From NCBI GenBank assembly GCA_021521415.1, contig JAIQDT010007323.1:1-64000 (forward strand): 64,000 nt of DNA. The letters are read 5' to 3'. The DNA is from Bidens hawaiensis. Taxonomy: Eukaryota; Streptophyta; Magnoliopsida; Asterales; Asteraceae. A program made the translations under genes and the position numbers. Under the pieces are notes generated by a model. The model was given only the letters and a program-made list of their open reading frames with translations, was not told the origin of the DNA and did no database searches. Below are positions 34,401 through 47,100 of this stretch, in pieces. How positions within the stretch are numbered: position 1 is the stretch's first letter; each line of letters starts with the position of its first letter.

Positions 34401-35739
34401 CACTTTAAAAATTTCAATAATAAACAAATTTGAAGGTTGTAAATAATATATTTTATAAATAAATTAGAAGTTAAAAGACAAACGTGTAATATATTTTAAA
34501 TTTTTATTATAAATAAGTTTGAAGTGAGATATAATGATAATGTAAACAAACTTCTAGTATTAGTTATCACAAAATAATTATCATTTTTTCCTGGTAACTA
34601 AAGTATCATGTTGTGATTAATTGAGCCTCGTTAACCATTATTGATCCCAATCCACCATCATTGATAAGTATTAACCATAATTGGCTTTGATTGCCATAAT
34701 TGACCGTTATAGACCAATTGGCCGATTTGGACTACTATGGCCCTAGTTAAGCATCGAACTAAGTGTTACTCAATTAATTGCGATATAGACAATGATTTGT
34801 CACTTGGGGAATTCTTAGACTTGAAATATGGTGATCACTAATTGAATTGACAATCGGTTACTTACAGTGTATGCCTGTGATAAGTCTCAAGGGAAATTTC
34901 TTAGACTGGTAATATGGTGATCACTAATTGAATTGACAATCGGTTACTTATAATGTATGTTTTTGATAAGTCTCTATAATTAGTTAGTACATGGTAAAGG
35001 TCAACGGCAAACGAATCAGTGATGGGTTTTTGAATTACTTAGTCACACTTCCAACTAACTAATTCGCATATCGTAATCTTTATTATAGACCAATAAATGT
35101 TAGTGGCACATAAATACATAATGCACCACTTATGTAAACGTATGAATAACACTGACATTATTCACTCTAATTAAACTAAGTTTAACAATCATTGACTCTA
35201 ACTGATCATCGTTGACCATCATCAATGACTGATGACCATCATTGACACTTATGTACCAGTTATGTATACGTAGGACATCATCGACTAATCCCATACGTTA
35301 TTTCCCCTAGTTGATTCTCATTTATCTATATTCGCTGTATTTAACAAATATAGGCACTACTTTACACAATTACACTCAAGTGCCCACAATTAACAATGAC
35401 TAACCAATGGTACACTTAATTAGCAATATTTGAACAAAATTTCCCATTTTGCAATTGTTGACCCTCATTGTTTCACCTTAATTTCCTCGGGTTAACAATT
35501 ACCGGCCTTCATTGCCCAGTATTGACCTTAAGTTGAAGCCCTTTAAATTTATTTAACTATAAAGCCCATATTGATTATTAACGACCAATATTGATCCTAA
35601 ATTATACTAGTTGCCCATAGTTGTCCCTAATAAACAAATTATTGACATTAATGACCATAGTTGTTCTAAGTAAACCTTGACCTTAGTTTCCCAATATCAT
35701 TGACGAAGCTTGGGCTTACTCACGGGGTGACCGAAGTCG

Positions 35740-35945
35740 CGTACTCAATAATTTTTGGGTCGACGATTGGGTTCGGGTCGGATCAAACAATATGACATCT
35801 ATATATATCTAATTTTTCTTAATTTATTCAAACGATTGTTCTTACAGCAAAAAAATACTGGTACCAAACCGACCATTTCGGTACCGGTACCAAATATTTT
35901 CGAATTTCGGGATCGGTACCGGTACAACCCGAGCTCATCCCTACT
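35740..35945. mobile_element. MITE-like GGTACCGGTACC-rich remnant
   Basis: GGTACC palindromes and an end GAGCTCATCCCTA resemble hAT-MITE termini. The phrase CTCATCCCTACTCGTGAC occurs at 35933 and again near 36021, perhaps a target-related duplication. The left end is not defined. Confidence 0.4.
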
Positions 35946-36379
35946 CGTGACTAATATAAAATTTATAAGTAAATAAAAATTTAAATTAATTTAAACTAAT
36001 TATTAAATTTAAATAAAGGAGCTCATCCCTACTCGTGACAAATCAATTAGAAGTAAAACTAAAAAGTAAGAAAAAAAATGAAAACATAACAAGTAAACTA
36101 GGCAAATCATAATTTTTCGGACCCATTCACTAACCTTTTGACCGGGATTTTTTTATCCCCAAAATTCTTGAATTCAATTTATTTTTGGGTTTGGAGCTAA
36201 AAAATTAGGGGTAATCGCTGAAATCAAAATCGCTTTTCAACATATATCATTTCTATCAAAATTGGCAAATTGCTCATCTCAGGCTCTAAAGATACACACT
36301 GGTTAATTGAATCGAACCGGAGAAATAGGGCCTGAAGAGACGATCTCGGCCTATGTGGTGGTAGGAAGGGCATAATCAG

Positions 36380-36750
36380 AACAAGATGCGTGACATTAAG
36401 TACAAGAGGCTAAAGAATGATTACACGTTTAAATATTTTGCGGGAAACTTACACATACCGGTGTTTTCATGGATTCTCACGGAGATAAATTTTTAAGATA
36501 TGGTAATCAAATCCTTCCTCGTCAGATTGTCATCGTAATGTTTTTTCATTTCTTTTGGTATTAGTTTCATTATTGTTAGGTTAAACCTATAATTATTATG
36601 ACCCTAAACCCTAAAGTGATTGTCTCCATAGTAGATTTTGAATTAATTTACTGCTCTAAAATTTTGAGTTTAGGCAGATTGCTAGCAAGTGTGGTGCTGT
36701 TTGGATGTGTGTCATGGCTCAAACTTGTAGTCTTATTGATGCCAAGGTAA
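36380..36750 (+). pseudogene. Gene-like exons inside the CACTA element, part 1
   Basis: One stretch reads MRDIKYKRLKNDYTFKYFAG up to a TAA near 36497. A second reads IASKCGAVWMCVMAQTCSLI and ends in GCCAAG followed by GTAAGT, a strong donor, in phase 0. I do not recognise the protein. It could be an element-encoded accessory gene or captured host sequence. Confidence 0.35.
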
Positions 36751-38804
36751 GTTTGCATTGCTAATTGCTATGTTTTTGGTAGCTGATTGCTTAACTTGTC
36801 TTTTGATTTGTTTGAATATATATATATATATATATAGGTTTAAGTTCAAGAAATAAATCAAATTATTGCAAGAAATGAAAGAAGTGGCTTCAACCAATCA
36901 CAAGTTTTCTTTTTTCTTTTTAATTTAATTAATTAGTGGGGTAAATTAGTAAAATTTTCATTTGCTTTATTTGGTAACTATTAAATTATATAAGAGTTAC
37001 AAATCATATTATTTTCTTATAGATTTGTTTATTTTATTCTATTTGTTTATTTATTACTAATCAATTTTCATATAAACAAAATATACATTTATTTTATGTT
37101 ATTCATTCTTGCAGCTTTTTAATATTCGCAACATATAAACATGTGTTATAATTCAATTTTAAATCCAGAAAATCTTATGGTGTAATTTTAGAATTAATAT
37201 TTTATAAACAGTCAACACATGATATTAAATTTTATCAAACCAACTAACCAAAACCATATTACATACACGTACTATCAAAGCCATATTTCACAACTATATT
37301 ACTAACATACAATCACGTTAAACAAAGAAATAAATTTCCAAAACATAACTTTGCGTTTTTTAATATCAAAATATCATAAAAGTTATGAAATACTAAACAA
37401 CAAACTATTTTCCCACATAATAAAAATATGAAATCCCACAAAAAAAAAATACACGATGACTACATATATAATCAAAATTAAATTCTATATAGCAAATATG
37501 ATATTTTACAACCTACACATAAACATCAAATCCTATACAAAGTAAAACACAATAGTTAGATACATAACAAATAGTGCATACATAGATAACATACATGATA
37601 TCCTACACAATAAAACATGAGATCCTACACAAAATACATATATATCTACATCCATACAAAATAATTATGTTCCCTACAGTCCTACACAACATAAACATAC
37701 CATACACAATAAATAGATTATAAACAATTTCCTACATCATACATAACATAGACAACATAATAACACATTATACCGTACATAATAAACACATTATATCATA
37801 CACAACCTAGAAGTTCCATACACAACATAAACATATTAACCTACACCACTAATAAATGTCCTACACAATATAATAGTCACACGAAAATAAGATATCAATT
37901 ATTTGTAACCTACACTAAAAGTTTTATATAGTTTAGACAATAATTAAGTTGTGTAGGTGGAATATCCATACAATGAATGGGTAACTTCTTTAGTGTAGGC
38001 ATTGTATTCCGTATAGGATTATTCACAAAATATATAGTTTACAACAATAATCTATATTAAAACAAAGTTAGCCCTACAATAGATTTTTTTAATAATTCAC
38101 AAAATAGTCTAATAAAATGTAGGAGTAAATTAAATCATATTATACTCTAAATTTAAAACAATTACATTAAATAAAGTTAAACAAAACTTGAAAAAGGAAA
38201 ATGATATTCTACGATATAAATGCATAATGGTTGACTTGAAAATGGGAAATCCATCTAATTTGATTCATTGAGCTTGGTCGCAAATTACAGTCTTACCCTT
38301 TTTATCAAAATAGATATCATAACAATGTATAAATAATTACAAAATTGCCATTTCTATTGTGTACCATTGATTAGACACAATCAATGGTTAAGATCTATTT
38401 CTCACACTTCTTACAATAATTTCATTTCTCTCTTTAACCATCCCCTATATATATATATATAAATGGTTCAAATAAAAAGAAGTTGTTTCCTAAGAATTGT
38501 AAGAACCAACATAATTTTGACATTTGGCATTAAAAGTTTAAAACCTATGGTGAAAGAACAATTATAGGAAACTATGTCGGTTATAATGGTGAAAGAGTAT
38601 TTCTAGGAAACTATAACGGTTTTTTGTAATTTTAAATCTCAACCATTGATTGATATGATCCAATGACTATGATTTATTCCTAGTCTTCCTAAGAAATTAC
38701 TTGTTTTTAGAATAACTCTCCCATATATATATATATATATATCATCAACCTGCTAAGTTAACTCTTATGAATTTGGTTGGTATAATTCATGTTACTAAGA
38801 TTGT
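36751..38804. other. Very AT-rich CACTA interior
   Basis: It includes a long stretch (about 37540-37900) of irregular CTACACAA/AACATA words and several TA microsatellites. No gene is seen. Confidence 0.5.

Positions 38805-38858
<54 letters not shown>
38805..38858. repeat. (TA)n microsatellite
   Basis: About 25 uninterrupted TA dinucleotides lie immediately before the exon at 38861. Confidence 0.95.
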
Positions 38859-38860
<2 letters not shown>

Positions 38861-41800
38861 ATGAAATGTATCAGATCAACCAGACTAACATTTCACATCA
38901 GCGATTTCTATCAGATTATCGGCGCATTCCATCACGATAAGCGCATACGAGCGGCGGCTACCTCTAATTCCCACAACAAGCTCAGTTCTATTCATAAAGC
39001 TTTCGGACCATTAAAATCAAAGGTAAGGTTTATCTTGATGTTGAATTTAGGCAGTAAGTTAACATTGAGGTTTGAAAGGCAAATGATGATATTAGAGATT
39101 ATCAGTTTTTTGTTACTCAAGTGTTGAAACTTGCATGTCTCATTTCTTTGTAGTCTGCAATAAATTTTATTAGTTGAATTAACTCAATGCTGCAGTTTTT
39201 ATTTGAATTAAACTTTAAGACTGACTTATATTTTGCTATTTTTTTTGTACATAAAAGTAGGTGCCGAATGATGATTATTCAAATATTGTTTTTTTTTATT
39301 GTGCTGGTCACACGCTAAAGATGGAAGTTGTAACAGTTGAGTCGTTGACGCATTCCAAGGTTCTTAGTCTTTTATCATAACTGTTTATTGTTCTGTTCTT
39401 TTATTTAATGATTGTTCAATTGGTAGAGTTTTAAGTGAGATCATGTAGCTTGTTAGGTTTGGGCGTGTTTGTAAATATTGTATATTGATATATGTAGTCT
39501 GTCATTATATCCTGTATAAGAGTAGTTTATCTCTTCCCCTGGCATCACTTCTTGCATTTATTATCAACTCTTTGACCCCATTTTTTATATCATGGCACAT
39601 TCATAATGTGACATGAATATGAAAGTTACTGATGTATGCAGCTTGAATTTATAACATGATATAAAACATATGCAACTTGAAAAAAATCTAGAGCTGTTGC
39701 CACATCTAAATGAATTTATTCAGTGCTACCAAAGTAATTGGATAAAGGATTAAAAACAATTATTGAGTATGGACACAATTTTTTTTGTCTGTTTTAGGAA
39801 GAGTGTCACGTATGTTAGGCTGAAGTTCATATTTGTAGTATAATTTGTTTTTCTAGGAGAGTTAGTGTGCCAATACAATGATCTATGTTTCATGGTTTGA
39901 AATTTTCATAAATTTGATTCTATTTTATTTTATATATTGTGTTATTAAAACTTTTATTTGTTAGGAACACACATTTGGCGTCTGCTATGGCCTCGTTTAT
40001 GAACCAGCTTAACTGTTTATGAAATTGGATCAAAGTTTGATGAAGCATGTTGAACATACAAAAGCAGGGGCTCTTCTGCAACCCAAGTTTGGTACTCTGG
40101 AAAACTGTAAGGCCCCGTTACCGGTAACCCTACTTTAGTGTTGGATTTACTCATAAACGCAGTTCTAAATATCAGAGTTAATTAAAACTTTCGCGGAATA
40201 ATAACGCTTCAACCATAACATTTTACATAACCATCAAATTTTGTCTTATAAAACATTCATAGACATTTAAAGCAAAACATAGTCTTTTAAACATCACAAC
40301 ATTTCTCCGAGATGCCAGTATCTTCGATTCCATGCCATGTGTCTTCAATCATGCGAGCTGCCTCAACCTATTAGCCTGCGTGCATACTAAAAGTCAGCTA
40401 CGCTGAGTGAGTTCTAGTTAATTACATAACTTACTTTACATATATACGTGCCCGAAGGTACGCATTACATACTTAACCTGTCCATCATTATTTCATATAC
40501 ATTCATAACTATCCTTACGTTATAAAGAGCATTCGCCCTACATACTTCGGATATTATTAGGGTCCGGTCACCCTTCATCCTCGGATATTATTAGGGTCCA
40601 GTCACCCTTCATCCTCGGATATTATTAGGGTCCGGTACCCTGCATCCTCGGATATTATTAGGGTCCGGTTACCCTCCATCCTCGGATATTATTAGGGTCC
40701 GGTCAACCTTTCTTCCATTCCTTCATACCATACCTTTCTATATACATAATTGTATGTTTTATACATACATACATACATCATTCATTCCTCATATATAATA
40801 ATTTATCATCAAACTTTTACCTGGCAGTACATGCAATATCCGAAGATCGTTAATGTACTATTTACATACCATAAACATATAACTTATACATCATACATAC
40901 TTCATTCAACATCAATCATACTCCATATATATATCATTCATATCTTTAGCTACCACCTGACGGTCCATGCCATATCCGAAGATTGTTCATGCACCGTCAA
41001 GCAATCATCTTACATAATTCATATAATGCATACACTTACCACTTAAGGTAGGTGTATTAACTATCACATCGAGTATGCACACAGCCCCGAAAACATAACA
41101 ATGAAGTGGGGCTAGAAACTCACCTGAAGTCGGTTACGTTCACCGTTAATTGTTATTCATTTCTTCAGTTGGGCACGACTAACTGTATAATAATTACATG
41201 CATCAATTAACTATCACTACTCATCTCGCGTTTCTAGTCTAATTATAACCCTCAACGAACGGGGATCCGGGGGCAGCGCCCCTGGCAGCGGGGTCTAGGG
41301 GCGGCAGCCCCTAGCAGGGTCCAAGGGGCAGAGCCCTTGGCTGGGGTCGAAGCACTCAAAAGTTCAGGGACCATTCTGTCATTAACTGTCTTAACACATT
41401 TCCCATTAGAATTTTGGATCATTATTTAATTTGCTACTTAAAAGTTCAAGGGCTTCTTTGTAATTAAACCATTCTTTTATAAGTTCAGAGACCATTCTGT
41501 CATTTCATAAAACTTCTAGTTCGTTACTTTGGTCTTAGCGAATTGGGTTATCATAACGAACTGGTCCTGTAACGAATTGGACCCTCAAACGAACTGGTCC
41601 TCTGACGAATCAGCCCATAAAACGAACCAGTCCACGTAGCGAATTGGACCTTCTAATTCGTTACCTATTTTAACGAATGGTCAAAGCGAATTGGAAGTTA
41701 GTTCGTTATCTTATCCTTAACGAATTTGAACACGAACCAAGGCTAGTTCGCTAAGCTTTCATTAGCGAATTCACTTGACGAATCACCCCTAGTTCGTTAA

Positions 41801-42650
41801 CTCTCCGTTAGCGAATTAGGGTTAGGGTTTGTCAGAGAATGTCAGAAACATTCTCTGACATCCTTAAAATACCCAGCCGCCTTTCCGGCGCCGCCGTGCC
41901 GGAAAACCCGGCGGTGGCCGGAAAAACGTGTTTTAGCACCGTTTTTCGTCCTGTTTGATCCAGATCTGAGCTAGGGTGATCCCTAAGCTCATCTTAGGTT
42001 CGGTTTATACCCGATTCCATCCGGATCTCGTGACTTAAACGGTTTAACGGTGTCGGCTCGTCGTTTCGCGATTATATCTAACGGGTTTAAGCTCATACAA
42101 CATCATACTATTATTACCTCGGGTCGGGATCGATTCTTCTTTCTTGTTTCGGCTAGATAAGGAGGGAACTAGAGAGAGATCTTAAGTGTGTTTTTTGGTA
42201 GTGTATGGAATATGTGTGAAATGAATGATTAATGGGTATTAATGGTTTATATAATTATGGATCATGGGCTTAAGCCCATGGTCTTTCCTTCTTTCTTTCA
42301 TAACCCAAGTCCATAACCCATATCCATTTAACCCAACACTAGCCCAACTCGTATTCTACTTATCTAAACCGATAACGACCCACTATAAATAGGCGAAATT
42401 TATTTTATTATTATAACCAAAAGTAGGGTGTTACAAAAACCGAGCCATACACTGCATAAAGGTACATCTAGTTAACTCCATAGGGTGAACTTGAACCACC
42501 AACTGATCACCTCATGGGCCGCCTTCCTGTTGATTGCATGTTATATTTATCGTTGTAATCACTAATTATTACTTATGTTTCATGTTATTAATTTTATTCT
42601 TTTTTTATCTTTAGGGAGCCTCTTGTTACAAATATCACTTGGATGAATAA
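38861..42650 (+). pseudogene. Four-exon gene-like series inside the CACTA element
   Basis: Exon a, 38861-39022, ends KAFGPLKSK before GTAAGG. Exon b, 39261-39359, starts after TAG with VPNDDYSNIVFFYC and ends ESLTHSK. Exon c, 39965-40105 continued at 42441-42465, reads EHTFGVCYGLVYEP and later KAGALLQPKFGTLENR. Exon d, 42615-42650, reads GASCYKYHLDE and stops. All junctions have GT and AG and all are phase 0, which is unlikely by chance. Exon c carries one in-frame TAA and is split by solo LTR A5, so the gene is dead. Protein family not recognised. It is either captured host gene sequence or part of the element. Confidence 0.45.
40106..42435 (-). mobile_element. Solo LTR, family A, copy A5 (inside the CACTA element)
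   Basis: This 2330 bp LTR, minus orientation, begins TGTAAGGCCCCG and ends AGTAGGGTGTTACA on the plus strand. The TSD is an exact AAAAC (40101-40105, 42436-42440). Excising it rejoins an open exon. It has the 33 bp minisatellite (40545-40710), the ATATCCGAAGAT phrase twice, the GTGAGT hairpin (about 41088-41127), triple hairpin (41256-41350) and AATTCGTTA array (41515-41830). Confidence 0.93.
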
Positions 42651-43031
42651 GTTCTATACCATGATCCGTCTTTGTCACTTCAAGAACAAATAAGTTCTAG
42701 GCCAAAACAAGTGTAAAAAAAAACAAAAAAATAAAAAAACAATGGAGGAGACTACTGAAGTATTGGAATAAAGAAAAATCTAAGGTATGAAATAGTCTTC
42801 CACTTCAAATAAAATTAGTTTATTTTCCATTCTAATATTTCACTTTCCTACTGAAGAAGGTAAGTGAAAAAAACAAGGCGAATCGGGCAAAGAAGAAGAT
42901 GGTGCAAATAACGAGTAAAAAAGTTATGCTCGAGTACGTGAAGAGTTAAAGGTGATTGTATAAGATGTGCAATTGTTAATGTAGCGTGTCGATATCCTTT
43001 GTTAATACTCATTTTATTTTTGTTCAAACAG

Positions 43032-43536
43032 ACATCTAACATCCAAGTCGATTGGAAATGTTTCGTGCATGCTTCTCCAAACATGGAACTATATAAAATG
43101 AGGAAGCTGCAAATGCAACTGTAAGTAATATGCTTATATATTCATATACATATCTTTTCTATGCTTATTGATGGTGTTAAAAATACATATATTACTTTTG
43201 TTATTATATCTAATACAGACACAAATGCAACAAGTTAGTTCTAATCTTCTCGAGGGTTCGAGCGATAATCCTGGACCAGCTGATATTTTTTCTAAGGTAA
43301 TGGGTAAAGATCGAAATGGTGATGCAGTCATGTATGGTGTAGGTGTTCGTGGTTCTGATGTTTGGGGTGTAATACCAAGTCGTCCAGCATGTCATAGAGA
43401 AAACATCCAACTGAAGTCTAAATGTGAAGAACTTACTAGTACTGTGGTCCAGTTAGAAGCCCAGGTATCCGAGATGAAATGGTCGAAGGATGATTCTAGT
43501 GTTCCACCTGTTACATCGTCATCTTTCCCATTGTAA
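43032..43536 (+). pseudogene. CACTA transposase remnant (plant Ptta/En/Spm type)
   Basis: Exon 43032-43120 follows a pyrimidine-rich acceptor and reads NIQVDWKCFVHASPNM before a GTAAGT donor. The last exon, from about 43219, reads DIFSKVMGKDRNGDAVMYGV, then GSDVWGVIPSR and a coiled-coil-like stretch ending at the TAA 43534-43536. The K(V/L)MGKD...YG(L/V)G...VWG pattern is characteristic of the C-terminal part of plant En/Spm-type transposases (Pfam Transposase_24 family). This protein acts in the nucleus in excision of CACTA elements. The N-terminal exons and the TNP2/TnpD catalytic protein are not seen. Confidence 0.72.
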
Positions 43537-44576
43537 CCAGCGGACCTCCACGTTTACGAGTATTTTTATATATAAATCTTTAGTCTTCCACATTTTGCAA
43601 GTTATCTTTTGTACCTCATTAGATATATGTTATAAACAATAGGTACGTCACTCTATTTTTCACAAAGTACATTGTCAAAAAGAGGATTAGTATGTAATTT
43701 GGATACTTTGTTAGACTTAGGATATGTAGAAGCTGCGAAATAGAGGTAAATCTTTAGCTTGTAGACTCATCCAAAAAATTGATTGTAAGTTGTTACATTG
43801 GGCTACACTAGAAAACAACAATGTCTATTGATGTTTTTTTTCAGATTATTTTTTCTATAAAATGTTAGCCTGGTAGTGTAAAACCTTCTTTTTTGTAAAA
43901 TGATTTTTGCACTATAATGACTCGAGTTTAATATATAACTTTCTTTTCAAAACTAAAATCTAGGTCGTCCTCAAAATCAAATTAAACCCAAGTGAGTCCG
44001 TAGCAAGAGGATGGGTGAAAAGCCTGGACCTAAATGAGCTAGTTGGAGATTGGACTGAAATTGTGTGACGTAAATGTTCAAGTACCAATTAAAATAGATG
44101 AAAAGTTGGCAAGACCATGTGGGTTATTTTCCACAATTCAAGATTGTATTGGTGCATCCATTGCATGGCCTTGTCCATTCATCTAGGTGTGTATTTGTTA
44201 AACTTGTGATACGAATAATTTTAATAACATGGAACTTAATGCTTATACATGGATGGTTTATTTGTAGGTAGTCCATGAGGATTGAGGACACATGATGACT
44301 CGGGATTTTATGGTGCTTGTTTCTTTTATTGCTTTTAATTTTTTTGTTGAATGTTACAAGGGTTTATGTTGGATAATGTTATAACTTATTTATGTTTAGT
44401 GTTTTCGTTATGAACAAGCATATTTAATGTAATGAAGTTTTATTTCTTTCAATATTTAAATGTCCATAACCGTATCGTAAAATTGTGTGTGGACTTTTAA
44501 AAAAGGGTTGTATAATATGATTTGTTGGGACTTCGAATTTTTGTCCTATTAAACGTTAGAACATTGTAAAAATGTC
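43537..44576. other. CACTA interior, 3' flank of transposase
   Basis: No coding sequence is recognised. It leads into the right subterminal repeats. Confidence 0.45.
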
Positions 44577-45250
44577 ATAATACGTTTTTTAGGACGTTGT
44601 TTAATTTGTTCATAGACATATTATGTGACCATAAAATTTAGTTTCATAATCTTGTTTGGGCTATTAGGACCCTCTTCTTGGTACTATAATGTTCCATTAT
44701 AAGGGTCCTATAAATTAATTTTTAAGGACACTTGTATGCGTGTCAAAAGTTTACAATTAGGTAAGTACACGTCAAAACATTGTAAAAGTGCCCTAATATG
44801 TTTTTATTGAGACGCTTTTTGGGTTGTTAATGAATATATTATGCGACCATAAAATTGGTTTCATAATCTTATTTGAGATATCAGGACTTTTTTCTTGGTA
44901 CTAAAGTACCTATAATGTTACATTATAAGGGTCCTATAAATTAATTTTTAAGTACGCTTGTATGTGTATCAAAAGATTAAAGGTAGGTAAGCACATGTTA
45001 AAACATTGTAAAAGTGTCATAATATGTTTTTATTGGGACACTTTTTGGGTTGTTAATGGATATTTTATGCGACCATAAAATTGGTTTCATAATCTTATTT
45101 GGGATATCAGGACGCTTTTTGAGTTCCGAGACTTATTACGACCCCTTTACATGAAACGCTTTTCTCGTTGGTCCTATTAAATGAAAGGTCCTATAAAATA
45201 GCATTTTAGAACGCTTTTGTGCGTACTAAAAAGTCCCTTTTGTTGTTGTG
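44577..45250. repeat. CACTA right subterminal tandem repeat
   Basis: About three units of 214-230 bp start near 44577, 44791 and 45020. Each has GACCATAAAATT, TTTCATAATCTT and TATTAGGAC or a close variant. The GTCCTATAA words invert the left-end motif. The terminal inverted repeat closes at 45250. Confidence 0.82.
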
Positions 45251-45374
45251 AGTTCATTCCCATTGGCGGTACGCGCCATATCCGAAGATCGTTCACGCAC
45301 CGACAAACGTTACTTCCCCTGCCTACACGTGCAATATCCGAAGATTGTTCACGCATCGACATACATCCATTCAT

Positions 45375-45376
<2 letters not shown>

Positions 45377-45429
<53 letters not shown>
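45377..45429. repeat. (TA)n microsatellite
   Basis: A TA run inside LTR A6. Confidence 0.95.
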
Positions 45430-46798
45430 CATATCAAACATTATAGCATACACTTACCACTTAAGGTAAGTGTATTCACACTTCACATCGAGTATGCACA
45501 CAGCCCCGAAAACATAACAAGGAATGGGGCTGGAAACTCACCTGAACTCGGTTGCGTTCACTGTTTATGGTTATTCCTTTCTTGAGCTGTGCACGGCTAA
45601 TTGTATAATAATTACATGTGTCAATTAACTATCACTAATCATCGTATTTCTAGTTTAATTATAAACCTCAACGAACGGGGGTCCGGGGGCAGCGCCCCTG
45701 GCAGCGGGGTCTAGGGGCGGCAACCCCTAGCAGGGTCCAAGGGGCAGAGCCCCTGGATGGGGTCGAGCTAAGTTTTATTTCTATTTGTATTAACACATTT
45801 TCCATTAGGATTTTAAATTATTATTTTATCCTCTAACTCATTCTTCATAACGAATTAAGCCTAATTCGTTATCTGAACGTAGCCTGATTCGTGGTCTAGT
45901 TCGTTAACAAAACATAGCTAATTGGTGAGTAACAAATTACCTTATTCGTTATCTGATTCGTCATCTTACATGATCTGATTCGTTAGATTAGTTCATTAAC
46001 TAATTCGTTATCTTGACGTGACCTGATTCGTTATCTTAACATAACGAATAGGGTGAGTAACGAATCACTTAACGAATTGTTTAACGAACTGCTTAATGAA
46101 CTGCTTCTAGTTCGTTATCTCTTCATAACAAATGAGCATAACGAATTGCTTGCTAATTTGTTATGTCTCCGCTAATGAACTAGGGTTAGGGTTCTGACAT
46201 TCTTTTCAACCTCGTACATGTTTTTTCGGCGCCGTCATCGCCGGAAAACCGGGATCTCACCGGAAAAGCAAGATCTCGCTTGTTTCACCGCTCACCGTTT
46301 TTCGTCCCGTTCGATCCAAATCTGAGCTAGGGTGATCCCTAAGCTCATCTTTCGACCGGTTTATACCCGATTCCATCCGGATCTCATAACTTTAACGATT
46401 TAAGGTGTCGGCTCGTCGTTTCGCGACTAGATCTAACGGGTTTGGATCTCTACAATAGCATACTATCATTACCTCGGGTCGGGATCGGCTCTTCTTGGTG
46501 ATTTCGGTTAGAGAGAGAAAGTAGGATGAGAGAGAGCTAAATGTGTGTTTTAGGTAGTGTATGGAATGGAATGAAAATGAATGAATTAATATGTAATTAA
46601 GGTTTATATATTATGGATCATGGTCCATTCTCCTTCCTTTCAAATCCAAGTCCATTACCCATATTACTTAACACAACACAAGCCTGACTCATAATAACTC
46701 CTACTTTATTTTATCATTTCTCCACTAACCCGAGTAAACTTTCCCAACAATATTGAATAATATAATTAATATTATTTTAGAAATTTCGGGATGTTACA

Positions 46799-47100
46799 CA
46801 CCACCATTGTAGTCACTAGAACTACCACCACCGCCATCACTACCATCGCCATTGCAATTTTTTTATTTTGGTAACAACTTTTAATTTTTTTTATACATGT
46901 ATTTATATTATTTATATTTCATTTCTACATTTTTTTAGATACTAAACAATATAAAGTAATAATTCATTTCATTCTCATAGGTTAACCAAACAAGACAAAT
47001 GAATTGTTATGATTAATTTCATTCCATTATTTTTTTCATTCAATTTCTCCTCCATTCCTTAACCTCCAACCAAACATACCCTAAAAGTGTTTCTAAAGTT
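46799..47100. other. Right half of the sequence split by LTR A6
   Basis: CCA/CAC-rich sequence continues from 28942, then AT-rich sequence with TTCATTCC words, ending near AACCAAACATACCC. It may be the right half of the element proposed at 28641-28942. Confidence 0.35.

Larger units (their letters stand above)
29655..45250. mobile_element. CACTA (En/Spm-type) DNA transposon, 15.6 kb
   Basis: The left end is CACTACAACAAAAAGGG. The right end, reverse complemented, is CACAACAACAAAAGGG, with one base changed in the CACTA core. The 3 bp duplication AGT lies at 29652-29654 and 45251-45253. Subterminal repeats are rich in TAGGAC/GTCCTA at both ends. The cargo includes a transposase remnant (43032-43536), other gene-like exons (36380-42650), MITE remnants, a second CACTA end (31446) and solo LTR A5. 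It is inactive: no intact transposase. Confidence 0.92.
28943..46798 (-). mobile_element. Solo LTR, family A, copy A6, split by a CACTA element
   Basis: On the plus strand it begins TGTAAGGCCCC and ends CGGGATGTTACA, that is, a minus-strand family-A LTR. An exact 5 bp duplication CACCA lies at 28938-28942 and 46799-46803. The LTR parts are 28943-29654 and 45254-46798, about 2.26 kb together, normal for the family. Kept parts include the 3' module (about 29185-29230), two copies of the ATATCCGAAGATYGTTCACG phrase, a GTGAGT hairpin, triple hairpin (45670-45768) and AATTCGTTA array. Confidence 0.92.
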
